A DNA stretch of 64,000 nucleotides, from the NCBI GenBank assembly GCA_023974075.1, contig CM043785.1, forward strand, positions 19,937,169 to 20,001,168, written 5' to 3'. The first letter of the stretch is position 1. Each line of letters opens with the position of its first letter. The position numbers were made by a program, and so were the translations under genes. This document shows, one piece after another, positions 36,201 to 49,700 of the stretch. Under the pieces are notes generated by a model, which was given only the letters and a program-made list of their open reading frames with translations, was not told the DNA's origin and searched no databases. The DNA comes from Chaenocephalus aceratus. Taxonomy: Eukaryota; Chordata; Actinopteri; Perciformes; Channichthyidae.

Positions 36201-36949
36201 CAATATATCATCTCAAATATACTGTGTTTAAACAGACTCATGTTATAAACCCGGGGTATATCTCTGTCAATCACATTGCAAAGTCATACTGGAGGTGAAA
36301 TGAACACAGTTAAAATCTAAAGGTTAACATTTCTAAGCAGCTATCACACTTATGAGTTGCCCCGGCCCTTTCTTCTTAATTTTGCTCATGACAAACCGGA
36401 TCTCTCCAGAGCTTTGCTCCCCATCGAAACCAAACCAAAACATAAGAGTTTCTAAAATCTCATGAACAGTTCATCTGCATTGCTTGGCTGGTTGCATGAG
36501 TAGCGAGGGTAGTTTTTATACTGCAACATGGTCCTCTATTTGAAGAAAACCCCAAAAACAATCTCTGGTGATCGTATGGAAATTCCCGTCCCAGATGGCG
36601 TTCACATAACTTGTTTGTCAGGTTCAACCAGAAAATGGAAACTGAATGAAGTCACATGAACAAACAGAGACGAGTCACTCATACTGGGTGGCATAAAGTG
36701 TGTCAATGACGTACAGGTTCGTTCTGTACGCCATTGCTGCACCGGTGTGAATATGCAGCCTTGATTTCAGTCAGTACCCCTGCCTAACTTGCGTGTGTTT
36801 GGATGTGTGAGTGTGTCTTCTATTATTTATGTGAGACAGATAGACAGTTTGTGTCTGTGCGTCCTTCCTCTCCTATAGTAAATCAGGGTAAACTTGAACC
36901 CCTTCGCTCTTAATTTCAGCTCTCTGGCGTTAGGTGGAAGTGGCTTCTC
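33300..36949. other. slc24a2 3' UTR and spacer to xpa
   Basis: No coding exon was found. A minus-strand AATAAA at 35043-35048 is a candidate poly(A) site for slc24a2, which would give a 3' UTR of about 1.9 kb (35030-36949). From 33300 to 35030 the sequence is AT-rich spacer, with a short open frame at 33981-34071 of no recognised identity. Confidence 0.45.
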
Positions 36950-39900
36950 TCAGACGGTGATGGGGCAGGTAATGATTTTGTCCTCCAGCATGACGCTGAG
37001 GACCAGGAACACAATGTACAGCAGGAACATAAGAAAGCCCAGAAACTTGCTCATTTTCCATTTGCAAGCCGCGATGGAGACGATGACAAAGAGGAGCATG
37101 AGGAAGAGTAGGACGATGGCGCAGAACAGTCCGTTGCTGCTGACCTGGATCGGTTTGAAGTCGTTGATGATGTGGTAGATGAGCCAGGGGAATGGCAGAC
37201 TAGAGGGAGATAAGGGAGTTTATTAAGTTAGGAGAGGAACATGTTAAAAACAGATATGACTTTGGACTATTACTCTGTATGTTTGTCTTGTTGTTTTCTG
37301 GACTCACCCCACAGTGATATCAAAGATGTTGGAGCCGACAGAGCTGGACACGGCCATGTCACCCAGGCCTTTCCGCGCCACAATCACACTGGTGATCAGG
37401 TCCGGGATTGAAGTGCCGGCTGCTAGTATAGTCAGTCCCATTATCTCCTCCGTAATCCAGAACGTTTCTCCAACCTGAAAGGAAGAACAAGTTGCAGCTG
37501 CACAGTTACAAAAACTGCATCATTTTCATGTTGGTCCAAAGATTCTTGTTACTGTGTTGCTGGTTTTTCCTGAAAAAATGTCAGACTAGGCGATTACCTC
37601 CGGGGTTGAAGATTGAACTTGGATGTGCTAAAAACTGAAGTTATAAAATGGGCACTTGAGGCTGGCTCCAAAAGGGTGTCAGTTTCCACGGACCACTATG
37701 TTAAAATGCCCAACTTTGCAGCAGAAATTCAGATGTAAGCAGCTTGTTTAAAAAAACATATTTTGTGTTCTGGAGCTTATTTTCCCGTTCATGACAACTG
37801 TATTTATATCATAAATAAGGGCATCATCATGGAGTCTTAAACATTACTGTTTAGTGATACATTTAATTAAATGTAACCTCATAATAAATAAACTGACTTG
37901 TGATATACATTATTCTATCCAACAGATATTTAACATTAATGCCGACCGCACTCTGCATTTATTGGCACAGAAATGTCACGTGCGTCTCCTCAGTGACCTT
38001 GCATACAACACAACCTCATGCTTCAGGCCCGTCTTTGCATCTGCGCTGTTAAAATAGAGCAGTACAGGTTGATCTGGCTGTGGATCAAGGCGGATTAGCT
38101 GGGATTAGCTGCCGTGGTCACACATTCAACACCCTGAATGCTGCACTGACTCATAAGAAAGGCCTCAGGAAAAGGAGAGAGAGTTGTTGTATGAGAGACA
38201 AATAGAGAGAACGTACCTGGTGAGCCCACCACACCATCAGGTAGGAGAAGAAAGCAATCCAAGAAATGGCACCGATGAAAGTGACAGGGAAGAATCTGGC
38301 CGAGGCCTGAGACAACAAGAAAAAAAAGTTCAGTTTACCTACCGCACACTCAACAATTACCCCCCCCCCCTCGATATACTTCACACCTAATATAAGGTCA
38401 TAATAAAGCATTTGGATGCAAATGTAGCCCAAGAGGTAAAGAAAATCGACAACAAAAAAGCATTACTGGAGCCTGCTGCAGCTCTCATATTTATTGAGCA
38501 GGTCATGAATATATGTAACCTAAATTAAAGTGGTTTTCTTATATAAAACATTTGTTTGTGTATATTGGTTTTGCCATCTGCATTTGGCCAACATGACTTG
38601 GAAAATATTGGCATTTTGTCATTGTCAAACATTTGTAATCGTGCATTCCTACTAGATTAGTGTTTTTACATGTTCTCATGCTTCAAAATTAAACGAAATT
38701 GTCAACACAGCAGTGGAACAGTTCTGTATCTAAATTAACATTATGCAAGTATGTCGTGTGGATGTGAGATTTAAAATAAATGATTGCATCATGAGTTGCT
38801 CTTACATACGTGTACACACATAAACATGATTTTCATTGTTTGTGTGTGTGCTCATGTGTGTGTGGTGTCACCTCTCTCCTGACGTCGGGCAGTGTGAGCC
38901 ACAGTGGCAGGATGATGGGCAGGATAACCAGGTAGGTGATACGTTTCCTGTTGGTGTCGGGCCAGGCCAGGCTCAGAGGCTGTTCATCGTCACCACCTTG
39001 ATCACCCTGAAGAAGGAGTTTGTTACTTCACATCAACTGTGTTTATAGTTATTTAAATATGTAATCATATTTCAATATAACATTCAGCCATACATCTTCT
39101 TCTTCTTCTTCTTCTTCTTCTCCTCCTGCAACACCGTTACTGGGCGGTGTGACTTCCACTGCAACGTTTGAACTGTTTGGGATGTTTTTATCGGCTGGAG
39201 GAAAGAAAAGGAAGAGAAAAGGGAACAGAGCTTAAGTATCAGATAATTTATTGGGAGGACATGTGGTTTCTATTGACGGTATTTGACCATTTTATTGCAT
39301 AAAATAATCCACAACTTTCTGTTAAAACATGAATACATGAGCAAATAATGGACAAAGATATAACTTTTGATGATAAAATTATACATTTTCAGTCAAAGCT
39401 ATCTATTATTATATTTGGGCATATTTGGCAGGAAACTACCCCACTGATTAAATATATCGAAAATGTGTACCAAAATAAAAAGTGCAAGAGGAAATGATGC
39501 TGTAAGAATACTCCTCTCACCGTCAGTGTCCATTCATTCAGTCTGAGGAACACAGATTCATACGTCGCTGTTACTCACCGACACCGTTAGCAGTGACAGC
39601 ATCTTCTTTACACTTCTGCTTGGCCATTTTGTGAAGGATTGATGCTTTCTCTTTGAAACGCCCTAATTCAATGGAAGGAGACTCAGTCAGTCCAGCTTGC
39701 TCTGCTGAACATTTAAAATGTATTTTTGTTAATACATGCTTTGTGAAATGGTGGGTGTATTTCCACAGCTGGGACTATTTTTAATAGGAAAGAGGTAAAG
39801 AGAAAAGTGAAAAGTGGTTAGACAAATGAAGACATTCCATCGACAGTATATTCCCTTCAACCGAACCTTGTCTTAATCATAATCTTCACTAAAGCTGTTT

Positions 39901-40486
39901 ATTTATGAATACAATGTCAATTCAATTGTAGCGCATCCTCTGATTTTGACATTTTATTTTTTTCGAGAGATCATATTGCATTTCAGTATGTGTGTGTGTG
40001 TCGTGCTTTTTGATGTCTTACCCTTACCTTCGTCGCTGAGAGGGTCGAGTGTGTGTATCATGAGCTGAAAGATACTGTTCCTCATCAGTGAGTTGTGTAA
40101 AGAAGCACAGCTTCCCTCCCTCTGCAGCCTCGGTTTGGCCTGTACAAATACCAAAATAAATACGGAGAGAAACGATGAATGAAATGACTGTAAAATATGT
40201 ATATTTAAAAATATGTCAGAAACCGCTTTACTATAAAATGTTTCATGACTGATTACGACATTAATAACATTTACATAATAATATTATGACCCGAACCAGA
40301 CAGAGAAGTTTAAACACAAACTCACCGTCAGCTTGTTTCTCATCATTGACAGGTGCATTCACCTTTAAAGACACACGGAAAGAAAAACAATATCAGTATA
40401 AGCGGGGAGGGTGTCCAATACTTTAGGGTCAGCAGAAAAATCAAAGCATAGGGATAGATGTAAAAAATACAATAGTGGCAGTGCAG

Positions 40487-40868
40487 TCAAGGTGGGGTAG
40501 GTAAGTTTGAGAAACCGGCTTGAGATACACTTTTTTTATATTCCATGGAATGCTCTTAACTCCCGATAGCAATGAATATCTGAATGCTTTTGACAAAAAC
40601 TCATTAAAAATGTCATCTGTGAAAGCTGTAGTACTGTAAAAAGCACGACCAATCATTTTAGCCGGCCCCTCTAAAGTAACTGGATGGCCTACCTGCCTGT
40701 CAGCCTTCCATCTGGCACAAACTTATCTCGTGCCCTCATTGGTCATGTGCGCGTTCGTGTGTGTTGAGGAGGGCTCTGAAGGAAGTGGCAGATTTTTTTC
40801 GGCTGTATATTTTCAAATTCTAGCGCACTCAAGCTGGTTTCTCCCAAAATTACCTACACACCTTTAAA
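40487..40868 (+). mobile_element. MITE copy (GGTGGGGTAGG family) in slc24a2 intron
   Basis: Same family as 14243-14597, with a left end 'aaggtggggtaggtaagttt' and a degenerate right end 'attacctacacaccttt'. It carries the internal landmarks 'agcacgaccaatcatttta' and 'ggcctacctgcctgtcagcc'. Confidence 0.9.
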
Positions 40869-40869
40869 T

Positions 40870-41106
40870 GAACCAGAATAAACACAGATGTGTTAAGCTA
40901 ACTTGAAACTGAATGTCTTCAACACCTTACATCCTGATCACTTGTCAGATGTTCAGTAAAACATGATGGAACAACGGAAACACACATAAACTCCTTTTTA
41001 GGAACAGTATCATAACAGTAACTCTAAAGGACCTCTTACTTACAGAGGGAGCGAAACAGTGCAAAAGGTATGGGGTCTTTTTCGGACACAAAACTAGGAT
41101 TCTACG

Positions 41107-41138
<32 letters not shown>

Positions 41139-44100
41139 CAACACACACACACACAACACCACACACACAACACACACACACACACAGGATGACTTAGATA
41201 ATTTCAACCCAGCCATTTCTTCAGAGGACATATACAGCACAGTGGTGTCACCACGTACAGTGAAGAAACACACATACACACACAACCACACAGAGTCCAC
41301 TGGCTGGGACAGGAGTCTGTGGTGGTGTTGTGTGAGAGCACAGAGGTGTCAGCATGGGGAGGGTCTGGTTTGGGAATCAGGGATTTGGAAGTATTAAAAA
41401 AAAAGATGGGAATTTAAGACTGTGTGGGTAGATATCTTGTAATCAAAGGTTATTGTAATCTTTGTTTGAACAGTTCAATAAGGATGTTTGCACAAGCTGT
41501 TCTCTGTCACCTTACAACCATTCACCATGCAAGTGTCTTTCACCACATTGACATTCTGCCCTGGACAAATATATCATGTTGTTCTAAAGACACGCCCAGT
41601 AAAGAAGCTTTTATTTTTATGTTAAGAAGGGCATGAATCAAATATGAATGTTTGCTCCGTGAGAGAGGGGCAGGAGTACACTGTAACACGTAATCAATGG
41701 CTCAACTCATACTTCTATTTGATTCTTTTACCATTGAGTCCAGACCATTTTTTATTTGACTGATGATCAGAGGTTACTTTCAAGAAATATATTTTGTATC
41801 TATGTAATTACTGGACATAATCAAGAAAAGTAATGTCTTTGTTCTTATTCCAATAGGACAGGTTTGTGTGGATATTTCAGTGCCAGATATTTTCAAATAA
41901 CCAAAACTGCACTATTTATTCTGGGGTTATTTATCCTTGTGTGCCTTATATTTGCACTTATGTAGTGCTAAACTTCATACAGAGTTAGCTTACACAAATA
42001 ATTACATCACACAGCAGATGTCACTGCTCCCTGTCTATTGATACACTGCCCAATTCCCATCATAAGGAGACATGTCACATAAAGACAGCCAATACCTTAA
42101 GATGTAGCTGACCTGACTCTTTCAAAAGCACAAACACAAACAATGACCAACGACACACGGAGGGAGGTGGAGGGTTTCGTTGTTGACGCGTTTACATAAT
42201 GGAGGCCACAGAGTTTGAGCAGATAATCCCTTTAGCTTGCATCTGACAAGACACCTGCTGCTGTTACGGCAGCTAAAGCAAGGCTAAAGATAGTTTTCTT
42301 ATAGTTTCACTTCTATAATGTGTTACATGTTTGTCCAATCCAGATTGGCTGCTGTTCATGATTTTCGTTAAACACTCTATGCACATACTGTAGGATTCAC
42401 CTTTTACAAAAAACCAACTAAACACATGAGAACATTTCTTAATCAACCTTAAAGTAAACCTGGTTTCTTTTCACAAAGATGAAAGAGTTGGTTTTTTTTT
42501 AATAAAATGAATAGAAACATATTGAACAGTAAATAAGTCATTTAAAGGAAGAAGTTGGAGACACTTGTCTGTAATATCCATGTGATTGCTGAGGCCAGCA
42601 TGGCATTAGTTGTGGTTGGTTAGTGCTCAAAGGGCTCCTTATAACCTTCTGCAGAACCTGCTGACATTGAAACTGGATTTAGTTTGGTGCTGTCTTTTGT
42701 AACATGTTTTCATACTGCATGACATACTGTGTCCTATTTTGAGAAGCTGGTAGTCACTCCGCTGCGGATGGTGTGTGACATAACTTTCCTACAGGATACA
42801 GCCACGATTAATCACCTAAAAAATGTTAGGTTCTTGTAGCAGGTTGCAAGAATAAAGTCAAATACTGTGTAGGCCTACCTATGGTAGAACCAGCCTACAG
42901 CTATTAAACTCGCCAGAAGCCTGAACAGTAGATAACAATACACTAAACAGTATAGTTCCTGCAAGACTGCTAAAACATATTTTGCAAATACATTGCTCGT
43001 ATTGACAAATTGCATTGATTATGAAGCTGCATGTAGTCATTTACCTATCAGTTATAGAGAATTATAATGTTTTGCTCCAGCTAGCATTTATATTTTGTAC
43101 ATGTACACTTTATACCAGTTGTAGATGGTGAGGCTTCATTACAATATTACCCATTTCAATAATTCATAAAACCTTCTCTTTTGGGTCATTTTGCATGATA
43201 GTCATCTAACGATGTTAATGACTACTTAAGCATATCGTTTAAGTAGTTCAATCTATGAATCTGAGCAAGTAAAGAGTTACTGCATGCAGATCAGGGATTG
43301 TTCAAGTCATAAAGTATGGCTTTTGAGACCTAAAGATGATCTGTTAAGGAGAAGAAGAAGAACATGAAAGCCTCAAGCTTAGCTGATTTGTAACCTTTGA
43401 CTGAGCTGCTATTTCAGTTCAGTGGTCTTATCTCAAGTCCAGACACCGAAAGAGTCGGAAATCCTAGAGATTTACACCAAACTTCACTTTAATCCTAATA
43501 GTCCTCCCTGGAAAGACTAAGGCACCATCAGATCACTACTCAATTCACATTTTCCTTCCTGACTTGCTCTCTTTCCCTCTCTCAACACCACCACCCCCCC
43601 ACCTCCGTGTACACCTGACTGTCCGAGCTGTGGGATTTAGCCAGGATTAATCACTACTTTTAGACTGGTACTTTTCAAGCCTGCGTGTGAAGTCCCGCAC
43701 TAACCTTCACAGGTCACCACGCTGTTTCATTTCTCATCAGCCAGCAAATACCAACCATTTTGTTTGTTAAATATAAAAACTATTTAGCTACATGACTCTC
43801 ATTTAAAACATAAATTAGGGAGAAATTCTACTTGAATAAGTAAGCATTAATTGCCTGGCTCAACAGAACAACTCATCATTTATAGAAGCATTGTATGTAA
43901 AAGTTTGAAATCCATCTGATAAAACAATCTAAATTTTAAGCATGAATATTAAAAAACCTTCACTTATGGGCAGCAATAAAGCTACACTTATAACATGAGA
44001 AGTAATAACTATTGATAATTACAGCATCCTTCTTTGGACAGATTATTATGCAAGTAAATGTTACGTTTTATTGATTATGAAGTTGCAGATGCAGAGACTC

Positions 44101-46712
44101 AATGTTCAGGGCTGTATGTTTGCTGTCGTCACCGCAGGTAAGCATGTTAATAAGGGGATCAGAGAGGATTGTCCTCTTTAGTGCCATCACCAAGAAAAAC
44201 CCTCGGACATTTTCTCTCTCTGTCTACTCAGACACACTCTATGTTTTTTGAAAATAAAACAATACATCTATAACTTTGCTCAAACTGAAAACCAGACTAC
44301 AGTTATGAGCACTACCGCAGGCTGAGGAGAGAGCCGGCAGTCGTTTTGCTCTACAGTGATCTGCTGAGTCTTGCTCCCCCTGGGAGCATTTGACTATTGT
44401 TAGCAGCTCTAATGGGATTAAAAGGCATTAACCTTGGGGGGATTATTAAGCAGCTAGCCAACACATGAGGGCCGGACGGCAGAAGGAGAAAAGCTGTTCT
44501 TGGTTGAAGTGAGGTGGCCTGAAGTACAGCTGATTCACAGAAGGGCACACATATCAAACAGACCTTTAAACAAAACTGACGAGCACCCAAAAATACTATG
44601 CTCACGTTCAAAGAAATCATCAAATAGAAAACTGGATAAAATATATTTCACAGTACAGATACTACTGAAAGCCAGGGGGAGAGGTGCTAAATTAGCTATT
44701 ACCAATCTATTATAGAAAAAAGACTACAGAAGCCAAATATTCATATTATATATAAGTGACTGCTTGACATGCTTCTGGGGCATCATTTTTTTTGTTGACA
44801 GTGACCTAAGCATTTAAGGGAAGGAGATTTCAATTAGATTGGACCATCTTGTGTCCTGGTGATCATAAACTCATCTTTCCCTGAAAGCTTGAACTTCTCC
44901 TGGCCTGGATCCCTACCATTAAAATAGTTGTCCCCTTCTAAGAAGTGTTTTCATCCAGTGGTCGTAGAATTTGTTTCTTTCAACATTTCACTTCACACTA
45001 TCTGAAATACATAATAATCTGTTGATAATGTTTCGGGACCAAACAAAAGCCAGATAATGTGCACTCGCTGTATACGCCCCCGAAGAACTGGTGATGGGTG
45101 ATGTCCGTCTACGCTAAGGGCAAGCTGCTCTAAGAACAGCCTACTGCAGTTTTAATAATTTTGTTCACCTGAGAGCCGTAATGTGATAACAACATCAGAG
45201 AGCAACACATCTGCCTCCAACTGCACGCACAACAGGAAAACACGGAGAGACAAATGTGAAAAACAAAAAAACCTCTTCAGTTTATCTGTGGGTGTGTGAG
45301 TTGAACCATTTTGTATCATCATTTTCCCCACTCTTTCTTGAATCAGGAACAAACAGCCCAAGTGCAATCCAAGCTATTCCCAAAACACACTTTCCCGTCA
45401 TGTTCTCCTTGCTCACATCAAGTGATTGATTAAGTGATTGCACTGTGATCGATGTTTGTGTAAGTGTGTTGTCCATTACATCAACTTACTGTAAGAATTA
45501 GTCCAGCCTTTCAGAGAAAGAAACACTATGACATTGTTAATTAATTCAAATAGGTTCTCATGGCTAATTATTGCTGCCTATTGTAAACTGTGGTTGGACT
45601 GCAGCTGTTATAAAGATCCATGAGTAAACCCATGTTTGGATACATAATCACTGGTGCTCTTCAAAAACATAATGATGTTTAATGAGCTGAAATAGGGGAC
45701 AAACAACAGCAACGACCTTCTTAAAGACTAAAAGAGACCACTTCACTCTAATGTCAGGACAAAGTCAGGGGAGCTGAAGGAGGGAGCTCGCTGATGAGGT
45801 TTAAGAGATGCTACAAGGATTTCTGGACTAATTAGGCTGTTCCCTCTCCATACAGAATGTGCTTTGAGTTTAATCTCAACCCTCTCTCAAATGTCGGTCT
45901 ATTTTATTAACTGTCTTGAATATATAGGGTATTATGAAATATGTAATCTAACAATGTGTGTGATTGAATCTTGGACTTAAAAAGATGCACACAAAAACCA
46001 TAACTTGAAATGAATCAATCCTGGAAGTGAATTTAAAACGAAAATATGTATGAGTGTGATTTTTGGCTATTTTGCATTGTTTTTTTCCATGTGTACAATT
46101 ATAACGTACGTGAATAAAAAACCTGCTTTCCTTTGCATGCTTTTTAATGTTCAATGGCATCGAAATGTGTCTGTGAAGATTGTGACAGAAGACTCAGAGG
46201 AAGAGTGGCCATCTTCACTTGATGGTTGATGGGAATAAGACTGAAAACTGGATCAAAACCCAGTTAAAGTCAGAACATTTAACAGACTGTTACATTAGTA
46301 ATTATTATAATTATTAATATAAGTATTAATATGACAGTAGACGAGGCCTGTTCCTAGAATTAGTCAGCACCAAGATTCTGAATTCTGGTTCTGCATCTGA
46401 AACTGTCCAAGATGCACAAGTGGCAGGTTAATAGAAATCTTTAAATCCTTACAGAGGGGTAGTCTGTTTGACACCCTATTTGCTTCCCACAACAGGAGCA
46501 CGTATATTCCCAGTGTCAGCAGCCATGACTGGTTGACCTATTTTTCCCCAGGTATTGAAAGATGCCCAGATTTCAGTAAAGAGAAACTGACAGAAAAACA
46601 GTAAGGTTTCTTCCCAAACATTTGTATAACCCTGTCGACTTAAATAAACACTTGAAAGATGCAGATTTCCTCTAGTAGATGTAGTGGTATCCAACACTAA
46701 GAATAGGGGAAG
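40870..46712. other. Long slc24a2 intron, no exon seen
   Basis: Part of intron 40140-47312. It contains an AC-rich tract at 41106-41187 and otherwise unassigned AT-rich sequence. A strong-looking splice donor on the minus strand near 41040 has no recognisable coding sequence in front of it. Confidence 0.5.
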
Positions 46713-47305
46713 ATGGATGGATGGATGGAGGGATGGATGGATGGATGGGTGGATGGAGGGATGGATGGATGGATGGATGGATGGAGGGAGGGATGGATGG
46801 ATGGATGGGTGGATGGAGGATGGATGGATGGATGGATGATGGATGGATGGAGGGAGGGATGGAGGGAGGGATGGAGGGGGGAGGGATGGAGGGATGATGG
46901 ATGGATGGGATGGATGGATGGATGGATGGATGGATGGAGGGATGGGATGGATGGATGGATGGATGGATGGATGGGGTGGATGGATGGATGGTGGATGGGG
47001 AGGGAGGGAGGATGATGGATGGATGGATGGAGGGGGAGGGATGGGTGGAGGTGGATGGATGGATGGATGGATGGAGGGAGGGATGGATGGATGGTGGATG
47101 GAGGGAGGGTGGATGGCTGGATGGATGGGGATTGGCGGGTGATGGCGGGCTGGATGGATGGATTGTGGATGGATGGAATGGAGGGAGGGCGGGAGGGATG
47201 GATGGATGGATGGCTGGCTGGATGGATGGGCTGGATGGATGGATGGCTGGATGGATGGATGCTGGATGGATGCTGGCTGGCTGATGGATGGATGCTGATG
47301 GATTA
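46713..47305. repeat. 590-bp GGAT/GGAG tetranucleotide microsatellite
   Basis: An imperfect (GGAT)n array with GGAG, GGGT and GCTG variants. It begins 8 bp downstream (on the minus strand) of the donor of the damaged slc24a2 exon. A 287-codon minus-strand frame through it encodes only His/Pro/Ser/Ile repeats and is an artefact. Confidence 0.97.
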
Positions 47306-48215
47306 GGCTTACCTTTGGTGCCGTCTCACGCTCATCCACCTGGTTGCTGCAGTCAGTCTTGATGACAAATTCTATTTTGGCCTTGACCCTTCCTGCCTGT
47401 CACATAGCAGGTGTAGCCCCTCAGCCTGCTCTTTCTCTCCCTGTGATTTGATTACCAGCAGATGCGATGCGCAGGCCGATGATATCGATCGTCTCTAACC
47501 CAGAGGCCACCAGGTGAGGTGCAGCACCTCTCTGGAAAACACGGCGCACATCCCGATCACAAACAGGATATTAAAGACGGCAGAGCCCACAATGGTACCG
47601 ATACCCACGTTACTGTGGGAGACAAAGACTCCTATGACAGAAGTGAAGAGCTCTGGAGCTGAGCCACCTGCCGCCATGAAGGTGGCTCCTGCAACATCAT
47701 CGGATATCTGCAGCTTTTCTGTGATGACAGTGAGCGCTGGAACAAAGAAACTCATCACAGACAATGGCTAATGCTATAAACATGTACAACATGCCAAACA
47801 TATGAAAAGCCACATAGCCCTGACGTCTGTCCTCCACGCTGAAGTAATCCGTTGGATAGTCCCCGTGATTCATATCTTCTGTAGATAACCGCATGGCAAC
47901 CGGCGTGTCTTCTGGCTTGGCTGTGTGGTTGTGGTACTGAAGAAGAGTTCTTTGGGGCCCTGCCGCCTCTGCCGAGCCTTCAGCGGACGATTCTAGCTCG
48001 TTTGCCACCGTTGTGACCAGCGACAAGGCACTCCATGAACAGAATGTGCAGACCGCCACCATACTGATGATGAAGCCAAGAATCCGTCCGGGGCGCAGCT
48101 TTCTTTTGACACAATGGTATTGGTGCCTGGTGCAGCTGCTGGGAGGGTCCAGAAGAGGCTCGCAGCCAGGGGAAGCCATCCTGTCTCGACTTCTCATGGG
48201 AAGCAGGAATTCCAT

Positions 48216-49700
48216 GGTGTTTGGCGCAGGTTGTCCGGCAAAGCAGGAAGTGTATGGAATCCCCCCCAAAGCTGGGTTGGTGTAGCTGGTTGCTACGAGG
48301 GCGGGAGTTTGACAGGCCTCGACACTCACCGATTTGTTCGCATGCTGCTTCCTGGTCTAAACACAATGGAAGCCCTGAAGTCTGATTCCAGGATCCAGCC
48401 CATTAAAAGGCTTCCTCATATTACGCGCTGCAAATCAGAGCAAAAAATACATCGTATTAATGCAAGGGGACACAGTCAAATAATAAGAAAAAACTGTGTG
48501 TAAAATCAAAAACATTATTACATTACATTGTATATACACATTATGTTTGATGCTGCTGTCCGTTATATGGGAGATATTGCACAACTGTGGCTGACTAATT
48601 ACTTTATTCATAAAGGTTTCACATGCAGAACATATGATTCATAAGATGGTGTGCGTTATGTTGAACTAACGTGTATAACGTAGTTCAAGGGAGCCCTCCC
48701 ATGGATTGCTACAACAAAAAATTAGCTTCAGTAAAAATAAACCTTTTTAAATTATATTTGAAATGCCTATTTTATAGACAACTCGATATAATGCCACTGG
48801 CTTACGTGAAATGTGAGGTCTATATTTGTGTCTGCTGCTGTCATTCGAGGATTTTCATTTCATTTAATGTATGGTAAGGCTCCTAATCATTTCTGATCAA
48901 GTTATTGTTGTTAGGCAGTTATAAATGTACTCTTGAATTGAATGAATTAAAGAAATATACCCTTTTTAAAAGCTAAAATTCTACTTACTGAATTTACAGT
49001 TTGAAGTGAATGTATTATAACAGTTGATAGTATCATTATTATTAGCAGCAATTCTGTTAAAGTGCTGTGGCCTTCTTGAGAACCAGCAGTGAGATCTCTC
49101 CTTGAGAAGCTTGGACATTAGTGAAAGCTCATTAGAAAGCTATTTAATCCCTGAGAAGATATACTTAGATTAGCCTCAGGACCTGCACACTGATGCTGTT
49201 GCACAAAGTCAAAAAGTAGACACCAACTAAATTATAAGGGAATATGAGAGACACAAATAAATGAAATGCTCACACAATTGCACTTAGACAAATCCGAATA
49301 ATGAAACTATATAACACATCCTAAACAATGCCCATTGTTATTATCCTATAAAACACCAATTCACCAAGGTAAAACATCTAGTAAGTCTTTTCAAATGTTG
49401 CCTTTAAAGCAGCATTTAAGGGTACATTTTGGCTCCATAGGGACATAATACAGCATGCCATCATTAGAGCAAAGTCATAATACAGCAACACAAACACACA
49501 TTTTTCTCATACCTCACTTGGAAATCTTCAGGCAGCAGGAAGGACTCCAGCAGGTAGCCAAGTCTCGGAGACTGTGAGGGAATATTCCCATGAATTGAAT
49601 CCCAGAGGAGAAAAGTCCTGAGAGCTCAGAGTTCAGTCTGAAGGTCCCAACACTAAATCCTCAGTGAGATTCTCTCCCTCAGCCCAGGTGGGGCTCCAAG
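48216..49700 (-). promoter_or_regulatory. slc24a2: slc24a2 5' UTR exons and promoter side
   Basis: A good acceptor (poly-T tract then TTGCAG) ends at 48428, so the first coding exon starts at 48427 and includes about 210 nt of leader. An upstream untranslated exon is suggested at about 49519-49700, with donor CCAA|GTGAGG at 49518. The transcription start was not located. Confidence 0.5.

Larger units (their letters stand above)
36950..48215 (-). pseudogene. slc24a2: K+-dependent Na+/Ca2+ exchanger NCKX2; frame disrupted in this sequence
   Basis: Plasma-membrane exchanger that removes Ca2+ plus K+ for Na+, neuronal in other vertebrates. Minus-strand coding exons are 47313-48215, 40028-40139, 39579-39662, 39094-39194, 38872-39006, 38217-38306, 37308-37474 and 36950-37199. 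The last seven join in frame (313 codons with stop). The alpha-1 repeat '[15 protein letters not shown]' and the alpha-2 repeat '[16 protein letters not shown]' are intact. Between them lie an 'RFKEKASILHKMAKQKC' loop and an acidic Glu run. Loop and 'PLSLAWP' motifs favour NCKX2 over NCKX1. The start at 48215 has a CACCATGG context. Another in-frame Met is at 48329. Lesions: one extra base at 47748-47750 and scrambled frames at 47360-47500 over the next membrane segments. Sequence error is as likely as true pseudogenisation, because all other exons look sound. Confidence 0.85.

Noticed and set aside
41042..41180. Possible slc24a2 exon upstream of a GTAAGTAAG donor
   Set aside because: The preceding frame has no similarity to NCKX proteins and runs into an AC microsatellite.
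46713..47305. Possible CRISPR-like array
   Set aside because: The repeat unit is a 4-bp microsatellite without spacers, in a vertebrate genome.
46476..47339. 287-codon minus-strand frame and long plus-strand frames at 46713-47306
   Set aside because: Translation of the GGAT microsatellite. The last codons overlap the real end of the slc24a2 exon, but the rest is low-complexity.
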